Shown here one piece after another: positions 19,585 through 29,019 of a stretch of 64,000 nt of DNA. The notes beneath the pieces are model-generated. The model saw only the letters and a list, made by a program, of their open reading frames with translations. It was not told the DNA's origin and ran no database searches. A program made the translations under genes and the position numbers. The DNA is from Parachitinimonas caeni (GTDB taxonomy: Bacteria > Pseudomonadota > Gammaproteobacteria > Burkholderiales > Chitinimonadaceae). Positions within the stretch are counted from its first letter, which is position 1. Each line of letters starts with the position of its first letter. The stretch covers positions 186,001-250,000 of the forward strand of contig NZ_JARRAF010000004.1 in the NCBI RefSeq assembly GCF_030129945.1, written 5' to 3'.

Positions 19585-20766
19585 CTAGACCACTTGTACA
19601 CCGCCGTCATCCTCTTCCTCCTTCTTCTCTTCCACCAAACTTAGATGGTCAAGACCGGATTTGGGGTCGCTGCCTTTGTTGTGTTTGCTTTCCAGCTTGA
19701 TTTTCAGACGCAGCTCGTTAAGTGAGTCGGCATTGCGCAAGGCTTCTTCGAGAGAGATCTTGCCGTGTTCATACAGGTCAAACAGAGCCAGATCGAAAGT
19801 CTGCATACCCAGCTCGCGGCTCTTGGCCATGATCGACTTGATTCCGCCGATGTCGCCTTTGAATACCAGATCTGCAATCAGCGGTGAGTTGAGCAATATT
19901 TCGATGGCCGCGCAGCGACCTTTGCCATCTTTTGTCGGGACCAGCCGCTGCGAGATGATGCCCCGCATATTCAGTGACATATCCATATACAGCTGGGCAT
20001 GCCGCTCTTCCGGGAAGAAATTGACGATGCGTTCCAGTGCCTGATTGGCAGAATTGGCATGCAATGTGCCCATGGCCAGGTGGCCGGTTTCAGCAAAGGC
20101 CATCGCGTATTCCATGGTTTCACGATCGCGGATTTCGCCGATCAGAATCACATCGGGGGCCTGGCGCAGGGTGTTTTTGAGAGCGGCAAACCAGTTGTGG
20201 GTATCGCGCCCCACCTCGCGGTGAGTGATCAGGCAGTTTTTGTTGCGATGCACGTACTCCACCGGGTCTTCGATGGTGATGATGTGGCCGTGGCTATGTT
20301 CGTTGCGGTAGTCGATCATCGCCGCCAGTGTGGTCGACTTACCGGAGCCGGTTCCTCCCACCAGCAAGATCAGCCCCCGCTTCGACATCATGACGTCTTT
20401 CAAGATCGGCGGCAGACCCATTTCGTCGAAGTTGGGAATCTTGGTGGTGATGGTGCGCAGAACCATGCCTACTTTGTCCTGCTGCACAAAGACATTCACC
20501 CGAAAGCGGCCAATACCTTCCGGGCTGATAGCAAAATTGCATTCCTTCTGCTCTTCAAATTCCGTCCGCTGCTTGTCATTCATGATCGAATAAGCAAATG
20601 CCTTGGTTGCTTGGGCATTCAGCTTCTGACCACCTACGGGGGTCATCTTGCCGTTGATCTTCATTGCGGGCGGAAAATCGTCGGAAATAAACAGATCTGA
20701 TGCCTTTTTCACCAGCATCATGCGTAGCAGATCATGCATGTATTTGAGGGCAACGTCGGGTGTCAT
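19585..20766 (-). CDS. pilU: Type IV pilus retraction ATPase PilU
   Basis: 393 aa, PilT/PilU family hexameric ATPase that powers pilus retraction. Walker A GGTGSGKST at 137-145, Asp box (TIEDPVEYVH), Walker B ILIGEIRD with Glu211, and His box GHLAMGTLHANSA. The longer C-terminus with an acidic tail (EEKKEEEDDGG) and the N-terminal MHDLLRMMLVKKASDLF fit PilU better than PilT. ATG 20766 is used because the PilU family starts with this segment. pilT is not next to it in the window, although the two are often neighbours. Confidence 0.9.
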   Translation of the reverse strand: MTPDVALKYMHDLLRMMLVKKASDLFISDDFPPAMKINGKMTPVGGQKLNAQATKAFAYSIMNDKQRTEFEEQKECNFAISPEGIGRFRVNVFVQQDKVGMVLRTITTKIPNFDEMGLPPILKDVMMSKRGLILLVGGTGSGKSTTLAAMIDYRNEHSHGHIITIEDPVEYVHRNKNCLITHREVGRDTHNWFAALKNTLRQAPDVILIGEIRDRETMEYAMAFAETGHLAMGTLHANSANQALERIVNFFPEERHAQLYMDMSLNMRGIISQRLVPTKDGKGRCAAIEILLNSPLIADLVFKGDIGGIKSIMAKSRELGMQTFDLALFDLYEHGKISLEEALRNADSLNELRLKIKLESKHNKGSDPKSGLDHLSLVEEKKEEEDDGGVQVV

Positions 20767-21120
20767 GGTTCGGGCTCCGGCATATGGCCGCATGGCTGAC
20801 GTCCCGGCGCGAAACTGCAACAGGCACGGGGCGGATGACAATCGCCAACATCGCAAACGATCAGCAGCGGTCTGGTGTTATTGCGGTCAGGGCAAGTTTT
20901 TGAGCGATCCTGTAATGTCGCTTATAGTCACGATTGTAGAACTCAAAAATAGCCATAGCGCCGCAAAATGGTGTGGCATGAGGGAATTCCGACAGCCGTC
21001 ATTCGGAATTGTTGATGCAGATTTTGTTATCTGCTCAAATCAGGCCAAACTCCTATTTGTACCCTGGTGATAAAGCTTTATTGCCGCCCGTGGCCATTTC
21101 AAAATATCAGGAAGAGACGA
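20767..21120. other. Divergent promoter region of pilU and the cNMP gene
   Basis: 354 bp without a gene. It separates the divergently read pilU and cyclic-nucleotide-binding protein and must hold both promoters. I cannot assign the boxes with confidence; 20930-21060 is the most AT-rich part. Confidence 0.45.
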
Positions 21121-21663
21121 ATGTCCATTACTCATGTTGTTGCCACCAATCCGGTTTCCGATTACGAGCTTGTCGGAGCAGGCATCGACCACCTTTCCGA
21201 AATTCATGATGCCTTGCTCTATACCCAGCTATTTCGGCAAATGGATACCGTTTCGCTTGAAATACTCGCTGAATATCTGACGGTATATAAAGTAGCGGCT
21301 GGCCGCCCGTTGCTGAAAGAAGGGGAAACAAGCGATTTCTCCATTCTGTTGTTGTCAGGCAGTGTTGAAGTTCTGAAAAAGCCACCCCGCCAAAATGCCC
21401 CCAGGCTGATTGCCACTGTGACACGCGGTAAATTGATTGGCGAAATGTCGCTGGTCGATGGCGAGCCACGGTTTGCCAGTTGTATTGCCGGCTCTGAAGC
21501 GACGTTTGCCGTGCTGAGTCGGGCTGACATGCTGCGTTTGCTGGATGAGCACCCGAAGCTGGGTTCGCTACTGCTCATGCAGTTGATTTCCCTGCTCAGT
21601 CAGCGTTTGCGCCAGACCAGTCGCAAGCTGGTCGGGTTGATGGCCTCGACCGGAAAGGGTTAA
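21121..21663 (+). CDS. Cyclic-nucleotide-binding domain protein
   Basis: 180 aa with one Crp-type beta-roll (about 45-155) and no helix-turn-helix after it, so it is a stand-alone sensor rather than a transcription factor. The phosphate-binding cassette region reads GEMSLVDGEPRFASC, with the GE and the Arg that contact cyclic nucleotide in family members. GGAAGAGA precedes ATG 21121. Being divergent from pilU, it could link cAMP or c-di-GMP level to pilus activity (inference). Confidence 0.85.
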   Translation: MSITHVVATNPVSDYELVGAGIDHLSEIHDALLYTQLFRQMDTVSLEILAEYLTVYKVAAGRPLLKEGETSDFSILLLSGSVEVLKKPPRQNAPRLIATVTRGKLIGEMSLVDGEPRFASCIAGSEATFAVLSRADMLRLLDEHPKLGSLLLMQLISLLSQRLRQTSRKLVGLMASTGKG

Positions 21664-21849
21664 GTTCTGCAGGGTGTTTAAACAGGCATTGGATGGTTAA
21701 TTGGATTTTTGAAATTTTATTTTCAAGATCTTCCTTGTTAATTGAATACCTGCATGCAGCCTCCAGGCAGAACCCAATCTGCAAATGGCGATGTAACTCG
21801 TGTGTTGGACTGACAAAACAATCAATCAGAACGAAAGGTGCGGTGTGTC

Positions 21850-22476
21850 ATGAAATTACATGGTTTTCCCCCTTCTCCCAATAACCGCAAGGTGCTGGCT
21901 GTGGCGGCGCAACTCGATCTGCCCTTGGAGGTGGAGTGGGTGAGTCTGGTTAAGGGTGAACAGCGATCTGCGGCATTCCTTGAGTTGAATCCAAATGGCC
22001 GGACACCAGCTTTCACTGATGGCGAAGTCACGCTTTGGGAGTCCAATGCCATCTTGCATTACTTGGTGACTCGCAAGCCGAATGACTTGTGGCCGGACAA
22101 TGGCACAGATCAGGCCGATGTGCTGCGCTGGCTGTATTGGGAACAAAGCGAGTGGCGCAAGGGCTTTGGCGGCTTGTACTGGGAAAACATGCTCAAACGT
22201 ATTTTTGGATTGGGCGAGCCAGACCCCGCCGCAGTTGATACCGCCACAACAGAGTTTCGCCGTTGCGCAACGGTGCTGGAAAAGACGCTGTCCAGGCAAC
22301 CCTGGCTGGCTCACTACGGTTTGAGCTTGGCGGACTTTGCGATTGCCGCCCCGCTGGACAATGCCGCCCGGTGCAAGCTACCGCTAGCGGAGTTTCCCCA
22401 TCTGGCAGACTGGTATCACCGCATTGCTGCCTTGCCGGCATGGCAGAGCTCTTTGCCCGAACAACCTGCTGCTTGA
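21850..22476 (+). CDS. Glutathione S-transferase family protein
   Basis: 208 aa. Thioredoxin-like N-terminal domain (KLHGFPPSPNNRKVLAVAAQL; LNPNGRTPAFTDG with the cis-Pro; LWESNAILHYL with the Glu-Ser that holds glutathione) and an all-helical C-terminal domain with the SLADFAIAA capping motif. It should conjugate or reduce with glutathione; substrate unknown. ATG 21850 follows GAAAGG; a GTG 12 nt earlier is a possible alternative. Confidence 0.88.
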   Translation: MKLHGFPPSPNNRKVLAVAAQLDLPLEVEWVSLVKGEQRSAAFLELNPNGRTPAFTDGEVTLWESNAILHYLVTRKPNDLWPDNGTDQADVLRWLYWEQSEWRKGFGGLYWENMLKRIFGLGEPDPAAVDTATTEFRRCATVLEKTLSRQPWLAHYGLSLADFAIAAPLDNAARCKLPLAEFPHLADWYHRIAALPAWQSSLPEQPAA

Positions 22477-22544
22477 GCGAGGCGAGTGTTTGACGACAGC
22501 ACGAACAAGCCCATTAGTGTTGGGTGGATTGCTAGGGAGACAAA

Positions 22545-22573
22545 ACAAAAGCGGCCATGATGGCCGCTTTTGT
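22545..22573. terminator. Bidirectional intrinsic terminator
   Basis: A perfect 13-bp stem (22545-22557 with 22561-22573) with a 3-nt loop, A-run left and T-run right, between the convergent glutathione transferase gene and the PhnD-type gene. Confidence 0.9.
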
Positions 22574-22596
22574 TATTGCCTGTTCCAGTTTCAGGA

Positions 22597-23562
22597 TCAG
22601 CCCTTACCCAGTAAACGCTGGATTTCGATATATTTCTTGTTGATGTCCTGATACTTCTTGTCTTTCTGATCAAGCGGCACCGCATCATCATTCATCAAGG
22701 TGTATTGCTCGTTGAACATTTCCAGATCGGCAATCCGCTTCAATTGCAGGTTGGTGGAACGCTCGAAACCTTTGAGTTCATGCGCCTGCATCAGGTTTTT
22801 ACGTTCGTCGGCATTGCGGCCGTAATCCAGAAAGAACTTCTGCACTTTCTGCTTGATGTCGCTTGGCAGACGTTTGTCGTACACCATCGGGTCCAGACCG
22901 ATTGGCTCTGACTTCCAGATCACCTTTACCTTGGCGTACTCGGCAGGGTATTTGGTTTTGAAATCGTCGTAATCGTTGGTGTTGTTGGTAGCGGCATCGA
23001 CCTTGCCACTGGCAACGGCCAGGAAGTTATCCTGATGGCTGCCTGTCATAATGGCCTTGAAATGCTTCTTCGGCTCAATGCTGTTTTTGGTGAAGACGTA
23101 GTAGGTAGGGATCAGGAACCCAGAAGTCGATGTCGATTTGCCCATGGCGTAGGCGTACTTGCCGGGGGCGCTGAGCAGTTGCTCAACTGATTGGATACCA
23201 CTGGCATTGCTGGCAAGAATCAGGGACTGGTAGCCCTTGCTGCCATCTGCTTTGACGTGGCGAGCAAAGACTTCACCGTTGGCGTCGGTTACGGCCTCAA
23301 GAGCAGGTTTGGCGCTGAGCCAAGCCACCTGTACTTTGCCGGTCTTCATGCCTTCGACGATATTGGCGTAGTTTTTGGCGGCATAGCCAGTCACCTTCAT
23401 GCCGGTAATCTTGCTCATGTCGTCGAGCAGGGGCTGCCAGTTTTTCAGGGTTTCGGCTTCGTTGGTACCCGCCATCAAACCCACTGTGAGCTCGCGTTGC
23501 TCGGCCATGGCAAAGGGTGCTGCCGCAATCAGTGCTGCTGTAAGCATGCCACGTAACATCAT
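22597..23562 (-). CDS. PhnD-type periplasmic phosphate/phosphonate-binding protein
   Basis: 321 aa with a signal peptide (MMLRGMLTAALIAAAPFAMA). The mature protein has the PhnD fold signatures: LTVGLMAGTNEAETLKNWQP, VQVAWLSAKPAL, STSTSGFLIP, GSHQDNFLAVASGKVDAA and a C-terminal helical tail. It should bind phosphonate, phosphite or a related oxyanion. ATG 23562 is chosen because AGGAAG is 8 nt upstream. It is about 70 percent identical by eye to the gene at 24033-25010; no phnC or phnE gene lies near, so the partner transporter is elsewhere or the protein acts as a sensor subunit. Confidence 0.88.
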   Translation of the reverse strand: MMLRGMLTAALIAAAPFAMAEQRELTVGLMAGTNEAETLKNWQPLLDDMSKITGMKVTGYAAKNYANIVEGMKTGKVQVAWLSAKPALEAVTDANGEVFARHVKADGSKGYQSLILASNASGIQSVEQLLSAPGKYAYAMGKSTSTSGFLIPTYYVFTKNSIEPKKHFKAIMTGSHQDNFLAVASGKVDAATNNTNDYDDFKTKYPAEYAKVKVIWKSEPIGLDPMVYDKRLPSDIKQKVQKFFLDYGRNADERKNLMQAHELKGFERSTNLQLKRIADLEMFNEQYTLMNDDAVPLDQKDKKYQDINKKYIEIQRLLGKG

Positions 23563-24032
23563 GTCCAATTCTTCCTATCTGAGTCTGGATGTAAGGTCAG
23601 GTGGCAATTGTCACCTGAGTTTCAACTTGACGCCAGCATCTTGGCGTCCAGGCCCTAACAATTTACCGCATGTTTGTATATAGGTGAATTCCGACGTCAT
23701 AAATCAACTCGTGAAGAGATGCATTCCGCTTAGTTACAATAAGACTTTGCTTATGTAGATGGCTCGTTAAAGCAGGGTGGGATAATACTGTGGCGAGCGT
23801 GCAACGGTAGGCAAGATTCGCCGGAAACGCATCGTGTTGTTTAAGTCGTGGCGATGCGGTTTGTTGAGCTGGGCGGAGCGGTTTAAACCTAGGTCGGCGG
23901 GGGAGGTTTTTGCTGCTTGCTGGAGATGCAAGTCGGCGACGCGGGCTGGGACACTGAAAATACCGCAGACCCTGCTGGTCGAGGTTGAGGCAACAGGATC
24001 TGCGCGATGTATTAGGTAACGGAGTGGTCTGC
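23563..24032. other. Intergenic region between the two PhnD-type genes
   Basis: 470 bp. The right part is GC-rich, the left part AT-rich and probably promoter. No gene with a ribosome binding site or recognisable product, and no clear terminator for the upstream copy was found. Confidence 0.45.
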
Positions 24033-25010
24033 TTAGCCTGAGCCCAACAGGCGTTGAATTTCGCGATACTTCTGATTGATCTCGCGGAAGCGCTTGTCTT
24101 TTTGCTCGGCTGTTACCGAATCATCCACCATCAGAGAATATTGCTCGTTGAACATTTCCAGATCGGCAATGCGCTTGAGCTGCATATTGGTTGAGCGCTC
24201 GAAACCTTTCAGATCGTACGCCTGCAGCAGGTTCTTGCGTTCCTCGACGCCTCCCTTGCCATAGTCGATGAAGAAGCGTGCGAGCTTTTGCTTGGTATCG
24301 GCAGGCAAGCGCTTGTCGTACAGCATTGGGTCAAGCCCGACAGGCTCGGACTTCCATAAAACTTTTACCTTGGCATATTCACTGGGGTATTTGTTCTTGA
24401 AGTCGTCAAAGTCGTCAGTGTTATTGGTGGCAATATCGACCTTGCCCGCAGCAACAGCCAGAAAATTGTCTTGGTGGCTACCCGTCACAATGCTTTTGAA
24501 ATGCTTCTTCGGATCGATTTCGTTCTTGGTAAAGACGTAGTAATTCGGTAGCAGGAAGCCCGAGGTCGAGGTGGGTTTTCCGTTGGCATAGCTGTACTTG
24601 CCAGGGCTGCTGATGACTTGATCAAGTGAGGCAATGCCACTGCCGTTGTGGGTCAGCAGCAATGCGGAATAGCCTTTGCTACCGTCTGCCTTGATGTGGC
24701 GGACGAATACCTCCCCGTTTGCCTCGACCACCGCTTGCAACGCCGATTTTGCGCCGAGCCAGGCAACCTGCACTTTGCCCTGCTTCATGCCATCAATGAT
24801 GTCGCTGTAGTTCTTCGAGGCATAGCCGGTCACTTTCATACCCAGCTTCTTGCTCATGTCATCCAGAAAAGGCTGCCAGTTTTTCAGGGTCTCAGCTTCG
24901 CTGGTGGTCACGATCAAACCAACGGAAATTTCCTTTGTTTCGCTAGCCAGTGCGGTGCCTGCTGTCGCGAAGAGTGCGGTGGCGACCAGAAGTCCTGTCG
25001 TCAATTTCAT
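24033..25010 (-). CDS. PhnD-type periplasmic phosphate/phosphonate-binding protein, second copy
   Basis: 325 aa, signal peptide MKLTTGLLVATALFATAGTALA. Same motif series as its neighbour: ISVGLIVTTSEAETLKNWQP, VQVAWLGAKSAL, TSTSGFLLPNYYVF, GSHQDNFLAVAAGKVDIATNNTDD, GLDPMLYDKRLP. AAGGAAG precedes the ATG. The two copies face the same way 470 bp apart, a tandem duplication old enough for the signal peptides and spacers to differ. Probably a periplasmic oxyanion-binding protein; ligand not determined. Confidence 0.88.
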   Translation of the reverse strand: MKLTTGLLVATALFATAGTALASETKEISVGLIVTTSEAETLKNWQPFLDDMSKKLGMKVTGYASKNYSDIIDGMKQGKVQVAWLGAKSALQAVVEANGEVFVRHIKADGSKGYSALLLTHNGSGIASLDQVISSPGKYSYANGKPTSTSGFLLPNYYVFTKNEIDPKKHFKSIVTGSHQDNFLAVAAGKVDIATNNTDDFDDFKNKYPSEYAKVKVLWKSEPVGLDPMLYDKRLPADTKQKLARFFIDYGKGGVEERKNLLQAYDLKGFERSTNMQLKRIADLEMFNEQYSLMVDDSVTAEQKDKRFREINQKYREIQRLLGSG

Positions 25011-25734
25011 GGTGCGGCTTCCTTGTAGTGGAGAGTGTGCATGGGTGGATCACCGGTAGGTTCCCCGTCTGTTCTTGTTATGGACGTTGTAATGTACGTC
25101 AGCACCAATTGGCACAAGCCGATCAGGCTTTGAGCTGGTGTCTTCATGCATCCGGTATTAGGGATTATCCCTATCTATAGCCAGATCGGCTATACGCCTT
25201 ATTTGAATGCTCTTCATTTGTCTGGCAATTCAACAGGCTAAATGTTGCGATTCATCTATTACCGTTCATCGAATATTTCTGCATCCACTAAATTAGCATT
25301 GCCTGATACTGGCAAAGTTGTGGCGACGTGCTACACCAATAAATGATGCCCGCGAGCCCGGTCTGCAGAGAGCTTTGTTCAGTTTAAATTATTTGCAATA
25401 TCAGTTTTTGTGAGCTTTCTTTATGGGTATAGGTGACTTTTGTGGCGAGTGCGCAGGCTTGGTGGCGTTAGTCTTTGCTGCTTGCCGATTGCGGCTGGAA
25501 TGGGGTGGTTGCGTCGCTGTGCCGATTCGGGTTCCTGAGGAAACAATAATTTAGATGAGCTTGGCTTATGGCAGCCAGGGCGGATGAAATCGGCAGCAAC
25601 AGGGTTGTGATGTGTGGTGGGAGGTTGCGCAACCTTGAAATGTCGGTCCAGATTTCATTGATGACGGGAGTGACCCGGAAAGTCGGTGCATTCCTGTTCT
25701 GTGTGTGCTTGCGATAATGAGGGGGTGTTTGCTT
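25011..25734. other. Long divergent intergenic region
   Basis: 724 bp, AT-rich between about 25080 and 25440. It holds the promoters of the PhnD-type gene (minus) and of the secreted repeat protein (plus). Antisense frames here lack support. I see no repeat copy, tRNA or clear operator. Confidence 0.45.
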
Positions 25735-28700
25735 ATGTTTTCGCAGATCAAATCGGCACTCGTGACGGTGCAGAATAGTTTTTCGGAGCGAATTGAAAAA
25801 TCTCCGGATAAATCGGAAAAAATATTGCTGATAAAGCCTTCGCTGTATAGCCCTCCACCAGGGTCGCTATTTCGAATACCGAAAGTCTCTGTACTCGGTA
25901 TTTCGTGCGTGGCGTTTCTGCACGCAACGTCTGCTTGGGCGATCAGCAACAATAATTCACTTGTCACAAACTCCACCACCGCTTTATCAGCAGCTGTCTG
26001 TACGGGGCAGACCAAGATTTCCACCTGTGGCAAGTTGCGTGGTTCTGTTGATGTGGTGGCTGGGGCGGGTACACCAAGCCTTTACTCGATTGATGAGTTG
26101 GCATTTGTGCGGGATAGCGGCTCGGTCAGCGGCATTACCCCATCGTTTTTTACTAGTAATGGCGTTCCAAGTCTGGGGTCTGGCGCCGTCAACAGCACAT
26201 CGCTGGCTTGTTATGTCCTGGATGCCAACCCGGGGGCGGCAGGCGTACTCAACTACACATGCGAGATGAGCTCTCTGGCCTGTAACGCACTGTATCGTTA
26301 CCACTTCGCGGGTTCGCATACCACAGCGGGTGCGGTGGAGCACTCGAATACCAACACCACCGCAACGTCCATGCACTTCTATACAACGGCCTGTACGCCC
26401 TCGGCCGGGACGCTTGCAACTTCCACTCAAACTACCGCGTCGGTAACCGTGTCGATGCCAAAAGGCGCTTTGGCGCAAACGGTGACAGCCGAGTATGGTA
26501 CGACGACCGCTTATGGCAGCTCTGCGACGATGACCGGGGGTTCAGTGACAGCGGGTTCGGGTAGTTCAACCGTAACCGCCAACGTTACCGGTCTGACCTG
26601 TGGTACCACCTATCACATCCGGTTCAATTCCACGACCGATGACAGCGCAGTCAATGGCTCGACTACCATCAATGGTACGGATGCCACCTTCTCGTCCTCG
26701 CCTTGCGGCCCGATTGTTACAACGGGTGCTTCTTCGGCCATCGGCATGACCACGGCGACGATTGGCGGGACGGTGGATGACAACACCTACAACACCACAG
26801 CGATCATCGTCGAGTATGGCCCGACAACCGCTTATGGTTCGCAGGTCAATATGACCCCGAACACCCTGGCTGGTGGGACAGGGGCCACTGCCGTGTCCGC
26901 CAACCTGACCGGGTTGACTTGTAACGCGACATATCACTACCGGGTCTCTGCAACTGGCAACTCGGTTACGGTGACCGGCAATGATGCGACCTTCAACACG
27001 GCAGCGGTCTGCACGACGGTTCCGGTCGCTACAACGGGCAGTGCTTCCAATATCAAGACCGACTCTGCGACCTTGTCCGGCACGGTCAATGATGGCAATG
27101 GTAATACCACGGTCACCTTTGATTATGGAACTTCGACGTCTTATGGCACCAATGTGGCGGCGACCACTGGCGGTTCGATCAACGCTGGGGCTGGCACGAC
27201 TGCGGCCTCGGTGGTGCTGAGCAACCTGCAGTGCGGTACGACCTACAACTTCCGCATCAAGGGGGTGAACAGCGCCGGAACAGGTAACGGCAGTAACGCT
27301 ACCTTTGCGACGGGTGCCTGTGCCAATCCGTTCAACCCGGGCGGCACTGAAACGGTCAATAACATTGTAGGCAGCAGCGGTGTAAACGCCGTCAGCGGTT
27401 CTGGCATCGTCACCAATATTCCTAATCTCGATAACCGGGTTGGTGTCGCAGATAACGGTGTGGTGGTGGTCCTGAACAATGACGTGAAGGAACCCATCAA
27501 GATCAAGGACAATCCGCCTTCCAACGTGCTGTTCTCCTTCCCCGAGGATAAGCCGGTAGATGTACAGGTTGGTGGCCAGACCTTCACGATCAAGGTGGAT
27601 GGTGAGAACCAGAACAATGCGCGTGACTCGATCCTGGCAACCAACACCTTCACGACCAGTGACGGTGCCAAGAACCCAGGCTTCAACGTACTGCAGGGTC
27701 AGGCATTTGTTGGCAACTCGCAGCCTTCCAGCCTCTTGGGCGGCCTCACCTTGTCGAAAGACAATACCCTGCAGAACGTGGTGGTTGAGACCGGCACAGC
27801 GGGTAGTACCGCAGGCTTCCTCAAGAACAACTCTGATAAGTCCGGGTCAGTATCGGCCGAGTCGGGGGATGTGAAAGTGTTTGTGACGCCCGCAGCTGGT
27901 GCCAACCGGTTCGAGGCAACCCAGACCATCACATTGAAAGCCGGTGAAGTGGCTCGCTTCAATAGTCAGGGTCAGCTGGTTGGTGTGTATCTTGGCTCGC
28001 TTTCAGGGTCGGGGGGCAAATCAGGTGATCTGGTGTCGATGAGCGTCAACGGCGTAATGGGCTATCCGAAGGTGGTGCGGTTTGATGCCAGCAATGTCAT
28101 CGGCCGGTTCGGAGCGACCAACGTCGCGGCCTTCCAGTCGGTTGCCCTCGGTGGTAATGGCACGGTCAAGGTCAGGGCTGATGGCTCGGTTACCCTTGAA
28201 ATTGGTGGGCGGCGTTATGCCGGTCTGCCCATCGGCTCGATTGAGGTTCTGGGTAGCAGCAGCACCGAGCAGTCCAAGCTGAATGCTGACGGTACCTACA
28301 ATCTGGTGGCAGGCGGGGTGCGCTACACCTTTGCGCCGGCAATGGAAGACGTCAGCGAGTTCGCCACTTACCTTGCCGACACCTACGGCTTTACCACCTC
28401 GGTCGATACCGATGGCAAGCTGCTGGTCTGGGCGTCTGATGGCGTGCGCTTCTACGCCGGCCGCCCACGGTTTGCCATGGAGCGTGAAGTGTCTGATGCG
28501 CCTGGCCTGCACGAGCATGGCGACCAGATCTCGGTGACCTTCGTTGGCAAGAATGGTGTGGTGCAGACCATCGACCCATCGTTCTACTCGTTCAGCCAGC
28601 TGAGCAATGCAGCCAGCAAGGCCGGCTGGACGGTCAACCGGGCAGATGAGATCCATATGACCGCCACATCGCCATCCGGTCAGGTTTACGACCTGCTACC

Positions 28701-28845
28701 GGTCTACCGGATGAATGTCCTGCAAAGCCCGTTTGTTGGTCAGGATCTGGGCAATAGCTTCTTCAGCGATGCCAATGGTCAGCTCTACTTCAAGACCTTG
28801 GTGGGATTCGGCATCCCGGCCTACCAGCCATTTGTTGTGCGATAA
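25735..28845 (+). CDS. Large secreted protein with disulfide-type fibronectin-III-like repeats
   Basis: 1036 aa. A long basic N-terminus precedes a hydrophobic export segment ending LHATSAWA (about 57-75), an extended signal peptide like those of some autotransporters. Residues about 235-545 hold three repeats of roughly 100 aa, each with [ED]YG.[TS]T[AS]YG and a closing L[TQ]C.[TA]TY..R strand, and each with a second Cys at its end, which suggests one disulfide per repeat. The rest is Gly/Ser/Val-rich beta sequence followed by a C-terminal domain (from about 830) that I do not recognise. GAGGGGG supports ATG 25735. It may be a surface or matrix protein; function unknown. Confidence 0.82.
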   Translation: MFSQIKSALVTVQNSFSERIEKSPDKSEKILLIKPSLYSPPPGSLFRIPKVSVLGISCVAFLHATSAWAISNNNSLVTNSTTALSAAVCTGQTKISTCGKLRGSVDVVAGAGTPSLYSIDELAFVRDSGSVSGITPSFFTSNGVPSLGSGAVNSTSLACYVLDANPGAAGVLNYTCEMSSLACNALYRYHFAGSHTTAGAVEHSNTNTTATSMHFYTTACTPSAGTLATSTQTTASVTVSMPKGALAQTVTAEYGTTTAYGSSATMTGGSVTAGSGSSTVTANVTGLTCGTTYHIRFNSTTDDSAVNGSTTINGTDATFSSSPCGPIVTTGASSAIGMTTATIGGTVDDNTYNTTAIIVEYGPTTAYGSQVNMTPNTLAGGTGATAVSANLTGLTCNATYHYRVSATGNSVTVTGNDATFNTAAVCTTVPVATTGSASNIKTDSATLSGTVNDGNGNTTVTFDYGTSTSYGTNVAATTGGSINAGAGTTAASVVLSNLQCGTTYNFRIKGVNSAGTGNGSNATFATGACANPFNPGGTETVNNIVGSSGVNAVSGSGIVTNIPNLDNRVGVADNGVVVVLNNDVKEPIKIKDNPPSNVLFSFPEDKPVDVQVGGQTFTIKVDGENQNNARDSILATNTFTTSDGAKNPGFNVLQGQAFVGNSQPSSLLGGLTLSKDNTLQNVVVETGTAGSTAGFLKNNSDKSGSVSAESGDVKVFVTPAAGANRFEATQTITLKAGEVARFNSQGQLVGVYLGSLSGSGGKSGDLVSMSVNGVMGYPKVVRFDASNVIGRFGATNVAAFQSVALGGNGTVKVRADGSVTLEIGGRRYAGLPIGSIEVLGSSSTEQSKLNADGTYNLVAGGVRYTFAPAMEDVSEFATYLADTYGFTTSVDTDGKLLVWASDGVRFYAGRPRFAMEREVSDAPGLHEHGDQISVTFVGKNGVVQTIDPSFYSFSQLSNAASKAGWTVNRADEIHMTATSPSGQVYDLLPVYRMNVLQSPFVGQDLGNSFFSDANGQLYFKTLVGFGIPAYQPFVVR

Positions 28846-28862
28846 GGCAGCACTGTTGCAAC

Positions 28863-28892
28863 AACGCCACGGCCCCTGCCGTGGCGTTTTTC
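28863..28892 (+). terminator. Intrinsic terminator after the secreted protein gene
   Basis: An 11-bp perfect stem (28863-28873 with 28878-28888), loop CCCT and a T-run. It separates the secreted protein gene from the MoxR unit. Confidence 0.9.
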
Positions 28893-28967
28893 TTTGTACG
28901 CAGCGGAATCTGTCGACAAAAAGGGTGGTAGGGCGAAAGCAGGACAGAATGGGATTGACGTTGCTGG

Positions 28968-29007
28968 GATATTTATCAGGCAAAATAAGTATTTGCTGAT
29001 AAATATC
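28968..29007. promoter_or_regulatory. 12-bp inverted repeat just upstream of the MoxR gene
   Basis: GATATTTATCAG at 28968-28979 and its exact reverse complement at 28996-29007, separated by 16 nt and ending 12 nt before the start codon. It may be an operator for a dimeric regulator, or in RNA a hairpin that hides the weak ribosome binding site. A TTGACG hexamer at 28955-28960 lies just upstream, but no -10 box fits it well. Confidence 0.6.
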
Positions 29008-29019
29008 GTTGTAATCAAC

